This document shows, in pieces, positions 8,689-19,300 of a stretch of 64,000 bases of DNA. A program made the translations under genes and the position numbers. Location: contig CAVXRS010000005.1 in assembly GCA_963764215.1 (NCBI GenBank), positions 620,001 to 684,000 on the forward strand, written 5' to 3'. Position 1 is the stretch's first letter; each line of letters begins with the position of its first letter. This stretch comes from JAFDWI01 sp963764215. GTDB lineage: Bacteria > Actinomycetota > Acidimicrobiia > Acidimicrobiales > Iamiaceae. Under the pieces are notes generated by a model. The model was not told the origin of the DNA. It worked only from the letters and a program-made list of their open reading frames with translations, and searched no databases.

Positions 8689-10446
8689 GTGATCGACGAG
8701 GCGGACATCCCGCGGCCCCCGGATCACGCGGCGACTTCGGTCCCCGCCGCAGGTGATGCCGGATACGCGCGCGCGGGAACCGGTCCGGTGCACAAGGCAC
8801 TCGACGCCCGATTGGCGGGCTACGGGCGCACCACGCGTCGGTATCCGGCCTTCGTGGTGGCGCTCGGCGGCTGTGCCGCGGTGCTGGTGATCGTCCAGGC
8901 CTGGGCGCTGTCCACCGTGATCGCGGGAGCATTCGTCGATCGGGACGCCCTCCGCGCCCTGCGCACCCCGATCGTCCTCCTCGCCGTCGTCGTGGTCGGT
9001 CGCGCGGCCATCGTGTGGGGGACCGAGCTCGTCGCCCACCGGGCAGCCGCCTCGGTCAAGTCGGAGCTCCGGCTCGCGCTGGTGACCCGCGGGTCCCGCG
9101 TCGTCGACCATGGACGGGCGATCGGCCGGACCGGTGCGCTCGCGACCCTCGCGACCACTGGCCTGGACTCTCTCGATGCGTACTACGCGAGGTATCTGCC
9201 CCAGGCCGCGCTCGCCGGGATCGTCCCGGTGCTGGTGGTGGCGGCCGTCGCGACCCGGGACTGGATCTCGGCCGTGCTTCTGGTGGTGACCCTCCCGTTG
9301 GTCCCGGTGTTCATGGCGATCATCGGCATGGCCACCAAGGCCCGCACCGACCAGAAGCTCCGGGCGCTCACGATCATGGCCGGCCACTTCCTCGACGTGG
9401 TGACCGGACTCACCACCCTGAAGGTCTTCGGCCGTTCCCGCACCCAGGCGAAGGTCGTCGGCGAGGTGGCCGACGACTACCGCAGAACGACCATCGCGAC
9501 CCTGCGTGTGGCGTTCCTCTCGTCGCTCGCGCTCGAGTTGGTCTCGGCGATCGCGGTGGCACTGGTGGCGGTCTCGGTGGGCCTACGCGTGCTCGATGGG
9601 CATCTCGGCCTGGACGCCGCACTGTTCGTCCTGATCCTCACCCCCGAGGCGTTTGCTCCACTCCGGCAGTTGGGCACGAACTTCCACGCGAGCGCCGACG
9701 CCCGCAGCACTGCCGATGCCGTCGAGGAGATCCTGGAACGTCCCCAGCCGGTGGTCGGGACCCGGACCGATGTTCCCGATCCGGCGCGGTGCAGCCTGGT
9801 GGTCGAGGACCTCACCGTGCAGTACCCGGGCCGGGATCGGGCGGCGCTCTCCCACGTGCACCTGGCCACCGAACCCGGGCGGATCCTCGCGCTCTCCGGG
9901 CCGAGCGGGTGCGGCAAGACGACCCTGTTGCGGGTCGTCCTCGGACTGGTCGCTCACCAGAGTGGTCGGATCACCATCGGGGGAGTGGATCTCGCCGACC
10001 TGGATCCCGACGCGTGGCGTTCACGGATCGCCTGGGTTCCCCAACAGCCGCATCTGTTCGCCGGGTCGTGGCGGGACAACGTGTCGCTCGGCGCCCGGGG
10101 CGCGGCCGACGACGACGTCCGCCGGGCCATCTCCTCGGCCGGTCTCGATGCCGTGGTCGCCCGCCTGCCCGACGGGATCGATGCGCCCATCGGCGACCAG
10201 GGCTTCGGGCTGTCCGCCGGGGAACGCCAACGGATCGCGATCGCCCGGGCCTTCTACCGCGACGCGTCGCTCCTGCTGCTGGATGAACCCACTGCCGCCC
10301 TGGACGGCGAACACGAAGATGCCGTCATCGAGGTCATCGACTCCTTGGCAGCCGACCGTACGGTCGTCATGGCGGCCCATCGACCCAGTCTCCTGGAGGT
10401 TGCCGACCGGGTCGTCGACCTGTCGACCGAAGCAGTGCCGGTGTGA
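8689..10446 (+). CDS. cydD: Thiol reductant ABC exporter subunit CydD
   Basis: 585-residue half-transporter: an N-terminal six-helix membrane domain (~40-320) and a C-terminal ATPase domain with Walker A GPSGCGKTTLL, signature LSAGERQRIAIARAF, Walker B LLLLDEPTAALD and the switch histidine in AAHRPSLL. CydDC exports cysteine/glutathione to the periplasm and is needed to assemble cytochrome bd. The GTG start is 11 nt after lipA, and the stop overlaps the GTG of cydC (GTGA). The D-C-A-B order seen here differs from the more common A-B-D-C. Confidence 0.92.
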   Translation: MIDEADIPRPPDHAATSVPAAGDAGYARAGTGPVHKALDARLAGYGRTTRRYPAFVVALGGCAAVLVIVQAWALSTVIAGAFVDRDALRALRTPIVLLAVVVVGRAAIVWGTELVAHRAAASVKSELRLALVTRGSRVVDHGRAIGRTGALATLATTGLDSLDAYYARYLPQAALAGIVPVLVVAAVATRDWISAVLLVVTLPLVPVFMAIIGMATKARTDQKLRALTIMAGHFLDVVTGLTTLKVFGRSRTQAKVVGEVADDYRRTTIATLRVAFLSSLALELVSAIAVALVAVSVGLRVLDGHLGLDAALFVLILTPEAFAPLRQLGTNFHASADARSTADAVEEILERPQPVVGTRTDVPDPARCSLVVEDLTVQYPGRDRAALSHVHLATEPGRILALSGPSGCGKTTLLRVVLGLVAHQSGRITIGGVDLADLDPDAWRSRIAWVPQQPHLFAGSWRDNVSLGARGAADDDVRRAISSAGLDAVVARLPDGIDAPIGDQGFGLSAGERQRIAIARAFYRDASLLLLDEPTAALDGEHEDAVIEVIDSLAADRTVVMAAHRPSLLEVADRVVDLSTEAVPV

Positions 10447-12251
10447 ACCGCGGCCCCGACGCGTCGGTCGCCGCCACCACGGTGCGACGTCCCGACCTGG
10501 CGTCGCTGCGGGCCACGCTCGACTTCGCCCGACCGGTGCGCCGGCGGATTCTCGCCGGAGCACTGCTGGGTGCCGCGTCCGAGGGATGTGCGATCGGGCT
10601 GCTGGTGTCCGCGGCCTGGTTGTTGTCGCGCAGTGCCCAGCACCCGTCGATCGCGGTGCTGGGCCTGGCCATCGCACTGGTGCGCTTCTTCGCGATCGCC
10701 CGGGGACTGTTCCGCTACGGATCCCGGCTCGTGGGCCACGATGCGGCATTCCGTCTGCTCGGCGACCTGCGGGTGGCATCGTACGACCGGCTCGAGGTCC
10801 TCGCGCCGGACGGGATGGCCTCATTCCGCCGGAGTGACCTGCTCGCACGGCTGGTGGGTGACATCGAGTCGCTGCAGGATCTCGTCCTGCGGGTCGTCCC
10901 GCCGTTCGTGATCGCCGCCGTGGTCGGGGCCGGATCCGTGTTCTTCATCGCCCTGCTGCTTCCGGGTGCCGCCGCGGTGTTCGCCGTCTGTCTTGTCGCC
11001 GGTGGCGCGGTGGTTCCCCTCCTCACCCGGTACCTCGCCCGCCGCGGTGAGGTCGACACCGCGCTGCGTCGTGGCGAACTGAGCACGGCCATCGTCGATC
11101 TGGTCGACGGGGCGGACGAGCTGGCCGTGAACGGGGCGACCGCCACGCACCTCGACCGGGTCCGGCGGGCGGACGCAGCGTTGACCGCCAGCTTCCGTGC
11201 GGCGGCGCGCACCGCCGGCATCGGCCAGGGTCTGAGCGTGCTGTCCGGTGGCCTGGCGATCCTCGGGATGGTGCTCGTGGCCGTGCCCGCCGTCCAGACC
11301 GGTCGGCTCGAGGGAGTCTGGTTGGCGTCGCTCGTCCTCCTCCCGCTGGCCGCGTTCGAGGTGGTGGCCGGACTGCCGTCCGCCTCGCAGGACCTGGAGG
11401 TCCTCCGGGGCAGCGCCGCCCGGGTCACCGCGATGTTCGACGCCGAACCGGTGGTCACCGACCCGCCACATCCGCTCGCGGTGCCCACGGGTCCACCGAC
11501 GGTTCTCCTTCGTGGGGTGGCGGTCCACCGCCCCGACGTCGAAGATCCGGTGCTCGTCGACATCGATCTCGATCTGACGCCGGGAAGACGGGTGGCGGTC
11601 GTGGGACGGAGTGGTGCGGGAAAGTCGACGCTCGCCCACACCCTCGTCGGCTTCCTGCCCTATGACGGTTCGATCAGCGTCGGTGGCCGGGAGTTCCGTG
11701 ACCTGGCCGGCGACGACGTGCGCGAACAGGTCGGGCTCGTCGCCCAGGACGCGCACGTGTTCAACACGACGATCCGGCAGAACCTGCGCATCGGCCGCAG
11801 TGACGCCACCGACGAGGAGCTCTTCGCCGCGTTGGCCCGGGTGCGCCTGGACCGCGCCGTCGCCGCGCTGCCCGACGGGCTCGACACCTGGGTCGGCGCG
11901 GACGGCGCCACGCTCTCGGGTGGCCAGCGGCAACGCCTCGTGGTCGCCCGTGCGCTGCTGCGGGACTTCGCCTTGCTGGTGCTGGACGAACCCGCGGAAC
12001 ATCTCGATGCCGCCACGGCCGACGCCCTCATCGCCGATCTCGCGGATGTCACCAGGTCACAGTCCTGTGTGTTGATCACGCACCGACTGGTCGGCCTCGA
12101 GACCATGGACGAGATCGTCGTGCTCGACGGCGGGCGAATCACCGAACGCGGCACCCACCGGCAACTCTGTGCTGCGGGCGACTGGTACGCTCGCATGGCT
12201 GCTCGCCAATCGGGTGCGGTGCAACCGGTGCGACAAGGAGACTCGCGATGA
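10443..12251 (+). CDS. cydC: Thiol reductant ABC exporter subunit CydC
   Basis: 602 residues, with a membrane domain (~35-320) and an ATPase domain with Walker A GRSGAGKSTLAHTL, a Q-loop near VGLVAQDAHVFNTT, signature LSGGQRQRLVVARALL and Walker B LLVLDEPAEHLD. It pairs with CydD as a heterodimer. The stop overlaps the cydA start (ATGA), so all four cyd genes appear translationally coupled or nearly so. Confidence 0.92.
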   Translation: MNRGPDASVAATTVRRPDLASLRATLDFARPVRRRILAGALLGAASEGCAIGLLVSAAWLLSRSAQHPSIAVLGLAIALVRFFAIARGLFRYGSRLVGHDAAFRLLGDLRVASYDRLEVLAPDGMASFRRSDLLARLVGDIESLQDLVLRVVPPFVIAAVVGAGSVFFIALLLPGAAAVFAVCLVAGGAVVPLLTRYLARRGEVDTALRRGELSTAIVDLVDGADELAVNGATATHLDRVRRADAALTASFRAAARTAGIGQGLSVLSGGLAILGMVLVAVPAVQTGRLEGVWLASLVLLPLAAFEVVAGLPSASQDLEVLRGSAARVTAMFDAEPVVTDPPHPLAVPTGPPTVLLRGVAVHRPDVEDPVLVDIDLDLTPGRRVAVVGRSGAGKSTLAHTLVGFLPYDGSISVGGREFRDLAGDDVREQVGLVAQDAHVFNTTIRQNLRIGRSDATDEELFAALARVRLDRAVAALPDGLDTWVGADGATLSGGQRQRLVVARALLRDFALLVLDEPAEHLDAATADALIADLADVTRSQSCVLITHRLVGLETMDEIVVLDGGRITERGTHRQLCAAGDWYARMAARQSGAVQPVRQGDSR

Positions 12252-13675
12252 TCGTCGCTGACACCACGGTCGGGCTCTCTCGCATCCAGTTCGCCACCAC
12301 CAGCATCTACCACTTCATCTTCGTCCCCATCACGATCGGGTTGGCGTTTCTGGTGGCGATCCTGCAGACCATGTGGCACCGGTCCGAGGACGACCAGTTG
12401 CGTCGGCTGGCACGTTTCTTCGGCACCCTCCTCCTGATCAACGTGGCGATCGGGGTCGTCACCGGCCTGGTCCAGGAGTTCGAGTTCGGCATGAACTGGT
12501 CGGCGTATTCGCGCCTGGTCGGCGACGTGTTCGGCGCACCGCTCGCCATGGAGGGGCTCGCCGCGTTCTTTCTCGAATCCACCTTCCTGGGTCTGTGGAT
12601 CTTCGGCTGGGACCGCCTGCCCAAGCGGGTGCACCTCGCCTGCATCTGGATCGTGGCGATCGGCTCGGTCCTGTCCGCGGCGTTCATCATGGCGGCGAAC
12701 TCGTGGATGCAGAATCCGGTCGGCTACGAGATCGACCCGACGACCGGCCGCCCGGTGCTGAACGACATCTGGGCCCTGTTCACCAACCCGGTGTTCGTCT
12801 GGGGCTTCCTGCACGTGATCGGGGCGTCGATGGTGGTGGGAGCGACCTTGATGCTGGCGGTCTCGGCGTGGCATCTCCGGCGGGAGGGCCCGACCCATCC
12901 GTTCCTCCGGAGCGCCCAGGTCGCCTTGAAGGTGCTGGTGCCCTCGCTGATGCTGGTCATCATCTTCGGGGGCCAACTCGGGGTCAACGAGACGAAGTAC
13001 CAACCGATGAAGGTCGCGGCCATGGAGGCCCAGTGGGAGACATGCGGTCCCTGTTCGTTCTCGATCGCCCAGTTCGGTGGCGGCAAGCAGAATCCGGACG
13101 GGGGCAAGATCATCAAGATGCCGCATCTGCTGTCGGTGCTGGCGACCAACTCGTGGAACGGCCAGGTCAAGGGCATGAACGAGGTGCAGGCCCAGTACGT
13201 GAAGCAGTACGGACCAGGGGATTACATTCCCAACATCTTCATCCAGTACTGGTCGATGCGGGTGATGGCCTACGTTGCGTTCGCGATGCTGGCGTTCGCG
13301 CTCTGGGGAGGTCGGTTGGTCTGGCTGGGGAGGCTGGGTGAGTCCCGCTGGTTCCTGCGCCTGGCTCCCTGGTCGGCGACCCTGCCCCTGGTGATGACCA
13401 CGGCCGGCTGGATGCTCACCGAGAACGGTCGACAACCCTGGATCGTGCAGGGCCTGATGAAGACCGCGGACGGGGTTTCGCCGTCGGTTTCGGCTCCGAT
13501 GGTGGCCCTGAGCCTGGGGCTGTTCGGGGCGATCTACCTGGCGCTCGGCGTGGTCTGGTTGAAGCTGATGTTCCGCTATGCCCGCCGCGATCTGACCAGC
13601 GAGGACGACGAGACGTCCGACGCCGAGTCGGACGCGGAGTCCGATCCGGATTCGTACCCGGTGCTCACGTACTAG
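12248..13675 (+). CDS. cydA: Cytochrome bd ubiquinol/menaquinol oxidase subunit I
   Basis: 475-residue integral membrane subunit carrying hemes b558, b595 and d. Heme ligands match the family: His22 in TSIYHFIFVP, a histidine near residue 188 in WGFLHVIGAS and a methionine near 390 in TAGWMLTENGRQPW. The conserved GRQPW quinol-site block and the FGMNWSAYSR region are present. The Q-loop is of the short type usual in actinobacteria. An acidic Glu/Asp/Ser-rich tail (EDDETSDAESDAESD) precedes the stop. cydB follows after 10 nt. Confidence 0.95.
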   Translation: MIVADTTVGLSRIQFATTSIYHFIFVPITIGLAFLVAILQTMWHRSEDDQLRRLARFFGTLLLINVAIGVVTGLVQEFEFGMNWSAYSRLVGDVFGAPLAMEGLAAFFLESTFLGLWIFGWDRLPKRVHLACIWIVAIGSVLSAAFIMAANSWMQNPVGYEIDPTTGRPVLNDIWALFTNPVFVWGFLHVIGASMVVGATLMLAVSAWHLRREGPTHPFLRSAQVALKVLVPSLMLVIIFGGQLGVNETKYQPMKVAAMEAQWETCGPCSFSIAQFGGGKQNPDGGKIIKMPHLLSVLATNSWNGQVKGMNEVQAQYVKQYGPGDYIPNIFIQYWSMRVMAYVAFAMLAFALWGGRLVWLGRLGESRWFLRLAPWSATLPLVMTTAGWMLTENGRQPWIVQGLMKTADGVSPSVSAPMVALSLGLFGAIYLALGVVWLKLMFRYARRDLTSEDDETSDAESDAESDPDSYPVLTY

Positions 13676-13685
13676 AGGGAGTGGC

Positions 13686-14732
13686 ATGGAGATCTTCTGG
13701 TTCATCGTCGTCGCCTTCCTCTGGTGTGTCTTCTTCGTGCTCGAGGGATTCGACTTCGGCGTGGGCATGCTGAACGTCTTCCTCGGACGGACCGACACCG
13801 AACGGCGGGTCGTGATCAATTCGATCGGCCCCTACTGGGACGGCAACGAGGTGTGGTTGATCGTGGCCGGGGCGGGCATCTTCGCCGCCTTCCCGGACTG
13901 GTACGCAACGATGTTCTCCGCGTTGTACCTGCCACTGGTGGTCGTCCTGTTGGCGTTGATGATGCGGGGAGTGACCTTCGAATGGCGCGGCAAGTCCGAT
14001 CATCCGGCCTGGCGGAACCGGTTCAGCTGGATGCTCGCGATCGGAAGCTTCCTCGTCCCCCTGCTCGTCGGGGTCGCTCTCGGCGACCTCCTCGTCGGGC
14101 TGCCGATCGACCGGCAGGGCGAGTTCACGGGGAACTTCCTGGACCTGCTCACCCCGTACGGCCTGTGGACCGGTCTCACCCTGTTCGTGCTCTCGCTCGC
14201 CCACGGGGCCGCCTTCCTGGACCTGAAGACCACCGGCATCGTGCGCGAGCGTGCCCACCGACTCACCGCCGTCGTGCCCTGGATCGCGGCAGTGTGTGTG
14301 ATCGTGTTGGTGTTCTGGACGAACGCGCTCGGTGACGACTCCGGCGTCATCCCGGGACTGCTGGGAGTCGCGGCGATCCTGACCGTGATCGCCGCGGCCT
14401 GGTCTGCCCGAGACGGCTACGCGGGCTGGGCCTTCGCGATGACCGCGGCCACGCTGGGGTCCGCGGTCGGGTCGATCTTCGTCTCGCTCTATCCGCACGT
14501 GATGATCTCGAGCACCGACAAGGCGTACAGCTTGACCGTGGCCGGTGCCGCGTCGGGGCACTACGCCCTGACGGTGATGACGGTCGTCGCGGTCCTGTTC
14601 GCTCCGCTGGTGATCGCCTACCAGGCGTGGAGCTACCACGTGTTCCGGGCCAGGGTCCGCGGTCCCGAACGGGCCACCGAGCCCACGGGTTCCGAAGCCG
14701 ACCAGGGGTCGACGGGCCCCGCTTCGGTGTGA
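13686..14732 (+). CDS. cydB: Cytochrome bd oxidase subunit II
   Basis: 348 residues, about eight or nine transmembrane helices. The N-terminal MEIFWFIVVAFLWCVFFVLE, GFDFGVGML, and IGPYWDGNEVWLIVAGAG blocks are diagnostic for CydB. The ATG has a GAGGGAG ribosome site just after the cydA stop. It completes a bd-type, high-affinity O2 reductase. Confidence 0.95.
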   Translation: MEIFWFIVVAFLWCVFFVLEGFDFGVGMLNVFLGRTDTERRVVINSIGPYWDGNEVWLIVAGAGIFAAFPDWYATMFSALYLPLVVVLLALMMRGVTFEWRGKSDHPAWRNRFSWMLAIGSFLVPLLVGVALGDLLVGLPIDRQGEFTGNFLDLLTPYGLWTGLTLFVLSLAHGAAFLDLKTTGIVRERAHRLTAVVPWIAAVCVIVLVFWTNALGDDSGVIPGLLGVAAILTVIAAAWSARDGYAGWAFAMTAATLGSAVGSIFVSLYPHVMISSTDKAYSLTVAGAASGHYALTVMTVVAVLFAPLVIAYQAWSYHVFRARVRGPERATEPTGSEADQGSTGPASV

Positions 14733-14752
14733 GCTGTCTGACCCGACTCCCC

Positions 14753-14758
14753 TAGCCT
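14753..14758 (+). promoter_or_regulatory. -10 box TAGCCT before the membrane protein gene at 14766
   Basis: TAGCCT is 7 nt upstream of the GTG start, in the leaderless geometry. It suggests this gene has its own promoter in addition to any read-through from cydB. Confidence 0.4.
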
Positions 14759-14765
14759 CGCCCGG

Positions 14766-15536
14766 GTGATCCACCTGGACGCACCCGATGTGTTCGGTCC
14801 CTGGGCGACCGGACTGATCGCCTGGATGTTCGTGGTCGGGCACCGAGGGCGGGTGCCGTACGGTTACGCGTGGGTGTTCAGGGTGATGGCGCTGGTGCTC
14901 CTGGCCATCGGTCTGACCGCCGCAGCACTGACCGGTTGGGTGTGGAGTCGCGACGCCGGTTTCTGGGTGCTGGCCGTGGCCCTGGCCGTGGGCCTGGCGT
15001 GGTCGCTTGCCACCCATGAGGCCGGAGAGACCGTCGAGCCGGCGGCGGTGGCGGTCCTGGATGCGCTCGCGGTGGCGGCGGGAACGGTGGGCACGATCAC
15101 CGGCGCCGTCCACGCCGGTGGCCCCCATGGCCTCGCGGTGGCACGTGCGCTCGTCGGCGCCGCGTTCCTCGGTGGCATCAACGCGGCGATGCTGTTCGGC
15201 CACCGCTATCTGGCCAAGCCGCAGTGGGGTCGCGAACCGCTGCACCGGACGGTCACCGGTCTGATCATCTTGTGGCCCCTCGAGGTGGCCGTGATGCTGA
15301 TTCCGACCGGGATGGTCGCGGTGTTCACCGGTGCGGTGGACGACCACTACGGCGGCATCCTGGGTTGGATGTGGGCGGCGTGTGCGGTGACCACCGGGGG
15401 ACTGCTGGTCATGGCGCGGGTGATCCTGCGTGACCCGCGTCATCGCGTCGTCGCCTCGGCGACCGGGTTGGTCTATCTCGCGGCCATCACCGGATTCGGC
15501 ATCGATCTTCTCGCCCGGGCCGTGCTCAGCGGTTGA
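14766..15536 (+). CDS. Multi-pass membrane protein of unknown function downstream of cydDCAB
   Basis: 256 residues and about eight hydrophobic segments. Loops contain several histidines: VVGHRGRVPYG, SLATHEAGE, GAVHAGGPHG, LFGHRYLAKPQWG and VDDHYGGI. Some fall at the ends of hydrophobic segments, as heme or metal ligands would. I recognise no family. It begins 33 nt after cydB with its own TAGCCT box. The position suggests a role with the bd oxidase or in respiratory stress, but this is inference only. It converges on the SDR gene with a 10-nt gap. Confidence 0.75.
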   Translation: MIHLDAPDVFGPWATGLIAWMFVVGHRGRVPYGYAWVFRVMALVLLAIGLTAAALTGWVWSRDAGFWVLAVALAVGLAWSLATHEAGETVEPAAVAVLDALAVAAGTVGTITGAVHAGGPHGLAVARALVGAAFLGGINAAMLFGHRYLAKPQWGREPLHRTVTGLIILWPLEVAVMLIPTGMVAVFTGAVDDHYGGILGWMWAACAVTTGGLLVMARVILRDPRHRVVASATGLVYLAAITGFGIDLLARAVLSG

Positions 15537-15546
15537 GGAATCAGGT

Positions 15547-16296
15547 TCAGCGCGACACCGAGACGGTCGCGCCGCCGTCGACGATCATCGTCTGACCGGT
15601 GATCCACGACGCGGCGTCCGACGCCAGGAACACCACCATGGCGGCGATGTCGGAGGGTTCCCCGAGACGACCCAGGGGCAGGCGTGCCGCGATCACGTCG
15701 CCGTGCTCCTCCCACAGCGCGCGGGCCATGTCGGTCTTCACGAGGCCGGGTGCGATGGCGTTCACCCGGATGTTCGGGCCGAGCTCGTGCGCCAGGTTCC
15801 GGGTGAGATGGATCACTGCGGCCTTGGTGGTGTTGTAGATGCCGATGCCGGCTTCGACGCTCAGCCCGCCGATGGAGGCCAGATTGATCACCGACCCGCC
15901 ATGTTCTCCGAGCGAGGCACGATACGCCTCCTGGGTCCACGCGAGCATGCCCCGCACGTTCACCTGCCAGGTCTTGTCGTAGCGGGGAAGGTCGATGTCG
16001 ATCGCCCGACCGAAGTAGGGGTTGGTGGCGGCGTTGTTCACCAGGATGTCGACAGATCCGAGCTGCTCCACGGTGGCCGCCACGCACGCCGCTGCGGCCT
16101 CGGGGTCACCGGCGTTGGCGGCGAAGACGGCGGTGTTCCCGTCGATGGTCGCCGCGGCGGCTTCCAGGGCGTCCTGCTTGCGGGACGAGAGCATCACCGT
16201 CGCGCCCGAGGCGGCGAGCGCCTGTGCGGTGGCCAGACCGATGCCCCGCGACGCGCCGGTGACGAGAGCGACCTTGCCGTCGAGTCGGAGATCCAT
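15547..16296 (-). CDS. SDR family oxidoreductase (FabG-like)
   Basis: 249 residues, classical short-chain dehydrogenase. It has the cofactor motif VTGASRGIGLA, the NNAATNPYFG block, the catalytic Ser in NLASIGGLS and the Tyr-x3-Lys in GIYNTTKAA, then the usual VNAIAPGLVKTDM and DGGATVSVSR tail. The NNAATNPYFG motif and overall length fit 3-oxoacyl-ACP/3-hydroxyacyl-CoA reductase-like proteins; the substrate is unknown. The ATG at 16294-16296 is chosen because a TAGGGT box lies 8 nt upstream; the longer open frame to 16488 runs into metH territory and is not protein-like. Confidence 0.85.
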   Translation of the reverse strand: MDLRLDGKVALVTGASRGIGLATAQALAASGATVMLSSRKQDALEAAAATIDGNTAVFAANAGDPEAAAACVAATVEQLGSVDILVNNAATNPYFGRAIDIDLPRYDKTWQVNVRGMLAWTQEAYRASLGEHGGSVINLASIGGLSVEAGIGIYNTTKAAVIHLTRNLAHELGPNIRVNAIAPGLVKTDMARALWEEHGDVIAARLPLGRLGEPSDIAAMVVFLASDAASWITGQTMIVDGGATVSVSR

Positions 16297-16304
16297 GGTC
16301 CGGC

Positions 16305-16310
16305 ACCCTA
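16305..16310 (-). promoter_or_regulatory. -10 box TAGGGT of the SDR gene
   Basis: Minus-strand TAGGGT, 8 nt before the ATG at 16296, located in the short gap downstream of metH. Confidence 0.45.
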
Positions 16311-16354
16311 GTGGCGCCGCCCCCGGCGGACGCCTTAGGGGAAGGTCCGGCTGA

Positions 16355-19300
16355 TCAGCGGGCGACGAAGTACTTCGCCTGGGGGTGGTGGAACACGATC
16401 GCCGCGGTCGACTGTTCGGGGTGGAACTGGTAGCCGGTGTCCTCGTTGCACTCGATACCGAGCTGTGCCGCGTCGAGGAGTTCGGCACAGCGCTGGTTGT
16501 CCTCCAGGTCCGGGCAGGCCGGATAGCCCCACGAGTAGCGTCCGCCGCGGTAGCGCTGGCGGAACAGCCCGGTGAGGTTGTCGTCGTCGAAGTCCACGAA
16601 ACCCCACTCGGTGCGGATCCGATGGTGCACGTACTCGGCCATCGCCTCGGCCATCTCCACGCCGAGCCCGTGCAGGTGCAGGTATTCGCGGTAGCGGTTC
16701 TCCGCGAAGAGCTGCGCGGTGCGCTCGGAAACCCGGGGTCCCATCGTGACGATCTGGAAGGCCACGTAGTCGACGTCGTTCGAGTCGATGGGGCGGACCA
16801 TGTCCGCGATGCACAGGTACGGGTCCTTGGTCTGGCGGGGGAAGCTGAACCGGGTGCGCTCCTCCGTGCGGTTCTCGTCGGTCCAGATCACCAGATCACG
16901 ACCATCGCCGTTGCAGGGGAAGAACCCGTACAACGCGGCGGGCACCAGCAGGTCTTCGGTGCACGCGTAGTCGAGCTGTTCGCGCAGGATCGGGCGGATG
17001 CGTTCCTTGAAGTCGGCGTCGGATTCGGTCGGCTTGCCGGTGCCCTCACCGCCGGTTCGGGCGGCCTTCGCGTTCTTGCGGGCGCCTTCGGGCAGATATT
17101 GCCATTGGAGGCGGAACAACGAGGTCTCGTTCAGATAGGCGGCGATGTCGTCGATCGGCACCCCCTTGACCATCCGCACCCCGAGGAACGGTGGCTTGAA
17201 GATCGGGTTGTCGGTGGCGACCTCGGGGGAGCGGCTCGGCAGTTCGGCGTCGTCGACCTCGACCCGGGCGTGCAACCGCGAGGGCACCTTCGAATCGGAG
17301 GGCACCGTGCCCCAATCGTCGTCGGTGACCTCGCCGCGGCGGATCTCCCCGAGTCGGTCCATGACGTCCAGGCCCTCGAAGGCGTCCTTGCCGTAGAACA
17401 GCCGCCCGGCGTACACCTCGCGCAGGTCCCGCTCGACGTAGGAACGGGTGAGCGCCGCGCCGCCGAGGACGACGGGGATCCGCGACAGCTCCCGGTCGTT
17501 CAACTCCACCAGGTTGTCGCGCATCACCAGCGTGGACTTCACCAGCAGGCCGCTCATGCCGATGGCGTCGGCGTCGACCTCGACGGCCTTGGCGATCAGG
17601 TCCGACACCGACACCTTGATGCCGAGGTTGTGGACGTCATAGCCGTTGTTGGTGAGGATGATGTCGACGAGGTTCTTGCCGATGTCGTGCACGTCCCCTT
17701 TGACGGTGGCGAGCACGATCTTGCCCTTTCCCGACCCGCCGTCGACCTTCTCCATGTGCGGTTCGAGGTGGGCGACGGAGGCCTTCATCGTCTCGGCGGA
17801 CTGCAGCACGAAGGGCAGTTGCATCTCGCCCGCCCCGAAGAGGTCACCGACCACCTTCATGCCTGCCAGGAGCACGTCGTTGACGATCGCCAGCGCCGTC
17901 ATGCCGGTGCCGAGGGCCTCGTCCAGATCGGCTTCCAGGCCGTCGCGGTCGCCGTCGATGATCCGTTGGGACAGCCGCCTGTCCACGGGCCACCCCGACC
18001 GGTCCTCTTTGACGGCTTCGGCGACCTTGGCGTTCTCGAACATCGACAGCAGGGTCTGCAGCGGGTCGTAGTGCTGGTCACCCCCGGCATGGGTTCCCGC
18101 GGTGCCGCGGCGGTCGTAGATCAGATCCAGGCAAACGTTCCGCTGGTCCTCGGGAATCCGTGACAGCGGCAGGATCTTGGAGAAGTGCACGATCGCGGAG
18201 TCGAGTCCGGCCTGGGTGCACTCGTGCAGGAAGACCGAGTTGAGCACCTGGCGGGCCGCGGGGTTGAGCCCGAAGGAGATGTTCGACAATCCCAGGGTGG
18301 TGTGCACACCTGGGAGGTGTTCTTTGATCAGGCGGATGCCCTCGATGGTGTTGGCCCCGTCGTAGCGGCTCTCCTCGATGCCGGTGGCCAACGTCAGCGC
18401 CAGGGGGTCGAAGAGCAGATCCGACGGCTCCAGGCCGTACCGGTTCACGGCCAGATCGTGGATCTTGCGGGCAGCTTCGAGCTTGTGCTCGGGCGTGCGG
18501 GCCTGACCGGTCTCGTCGATGCAGGTGCACACGACCGCGGTGCCGTAGTCGTGGGCGAGCGTCAGGAACCGGTCCAGCCGGGTGCCTTCGGCGTCGCCGT
18601 CTTCCAGGTTCACCGAGTTCAGGATGGGACGCCCGCCGATCCACTGCAGGGCCGTCTCGACGACGTCGGCCTCGGTGGAGTCGATCATCAGCGGCGCGTT
18701 CACCTGGGTGGCGAACCGACTCGCGAGCTCCTCCATGTCCACGGTGCCGTCGCGGCCGACGTAGTCCACACAGACGTCCAGGACGTGCGCGCCTTCCTTG
18801 ACCTGGTCGGTCGCCATCTTCAGGCAGGTGTCCCAGTCGCCGTCGAGCATCGCCTCTCTGAACTTCTTCGAACCGTTCGCGTTCGTCCGTTCACCGATGC
18901 CCAGATAGGCGGTGTCCTGGTCGAAGGGGACGAGCGAGTAGATCGAGGTGACGCCGGGTTCGTGCACCGGTTCCCGGGAGGCCGGCACCAGTCCGTCGGC
19001 CGCCTGGACGAGCTGACGGATGAATTCGGGGGTGGTCCCGCAGCACCCGCCGACGACCTGCACGCCCAGTTCGGTGACGAAGCGCGTCTGGTGGGCGACG
19101 AAGTCCTCGGCGGAGAGGTCGTAGTGCATCTCGCCGTCGACCACGCTGGGCAGGCCGGCGTTGGGCAGACACGAGATCGGCATGCGGCTGTGCTGGGAGA
19201 GGTGGCGGAGATGTTCGGACATCTCCACCGGGCCGGTCGCGCAGTTGATGCCGATGATGTCGATGCCCAGCGGGTCGAGTGCGGCCAGCGCGGCTCCGAT

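Noticed and set aside
11660..13819. 719-codon open frame on the minus strand
   Set aside because: It lies opposite cydC, cydA and cydB; it is His/Arg/Gln/Pro-rich with no motif. A high-GC antisense shadow.
13665..15443. 592-codon open frame on the minus strand
   Set aside because: Antisense to cydB and the membrane protein; composition is that of a GC-rich shadow frame.
16385..18163. 592-codon open frame on the plus strand
   Set aside because: Antisense to metH, which has full family motifs across its length.
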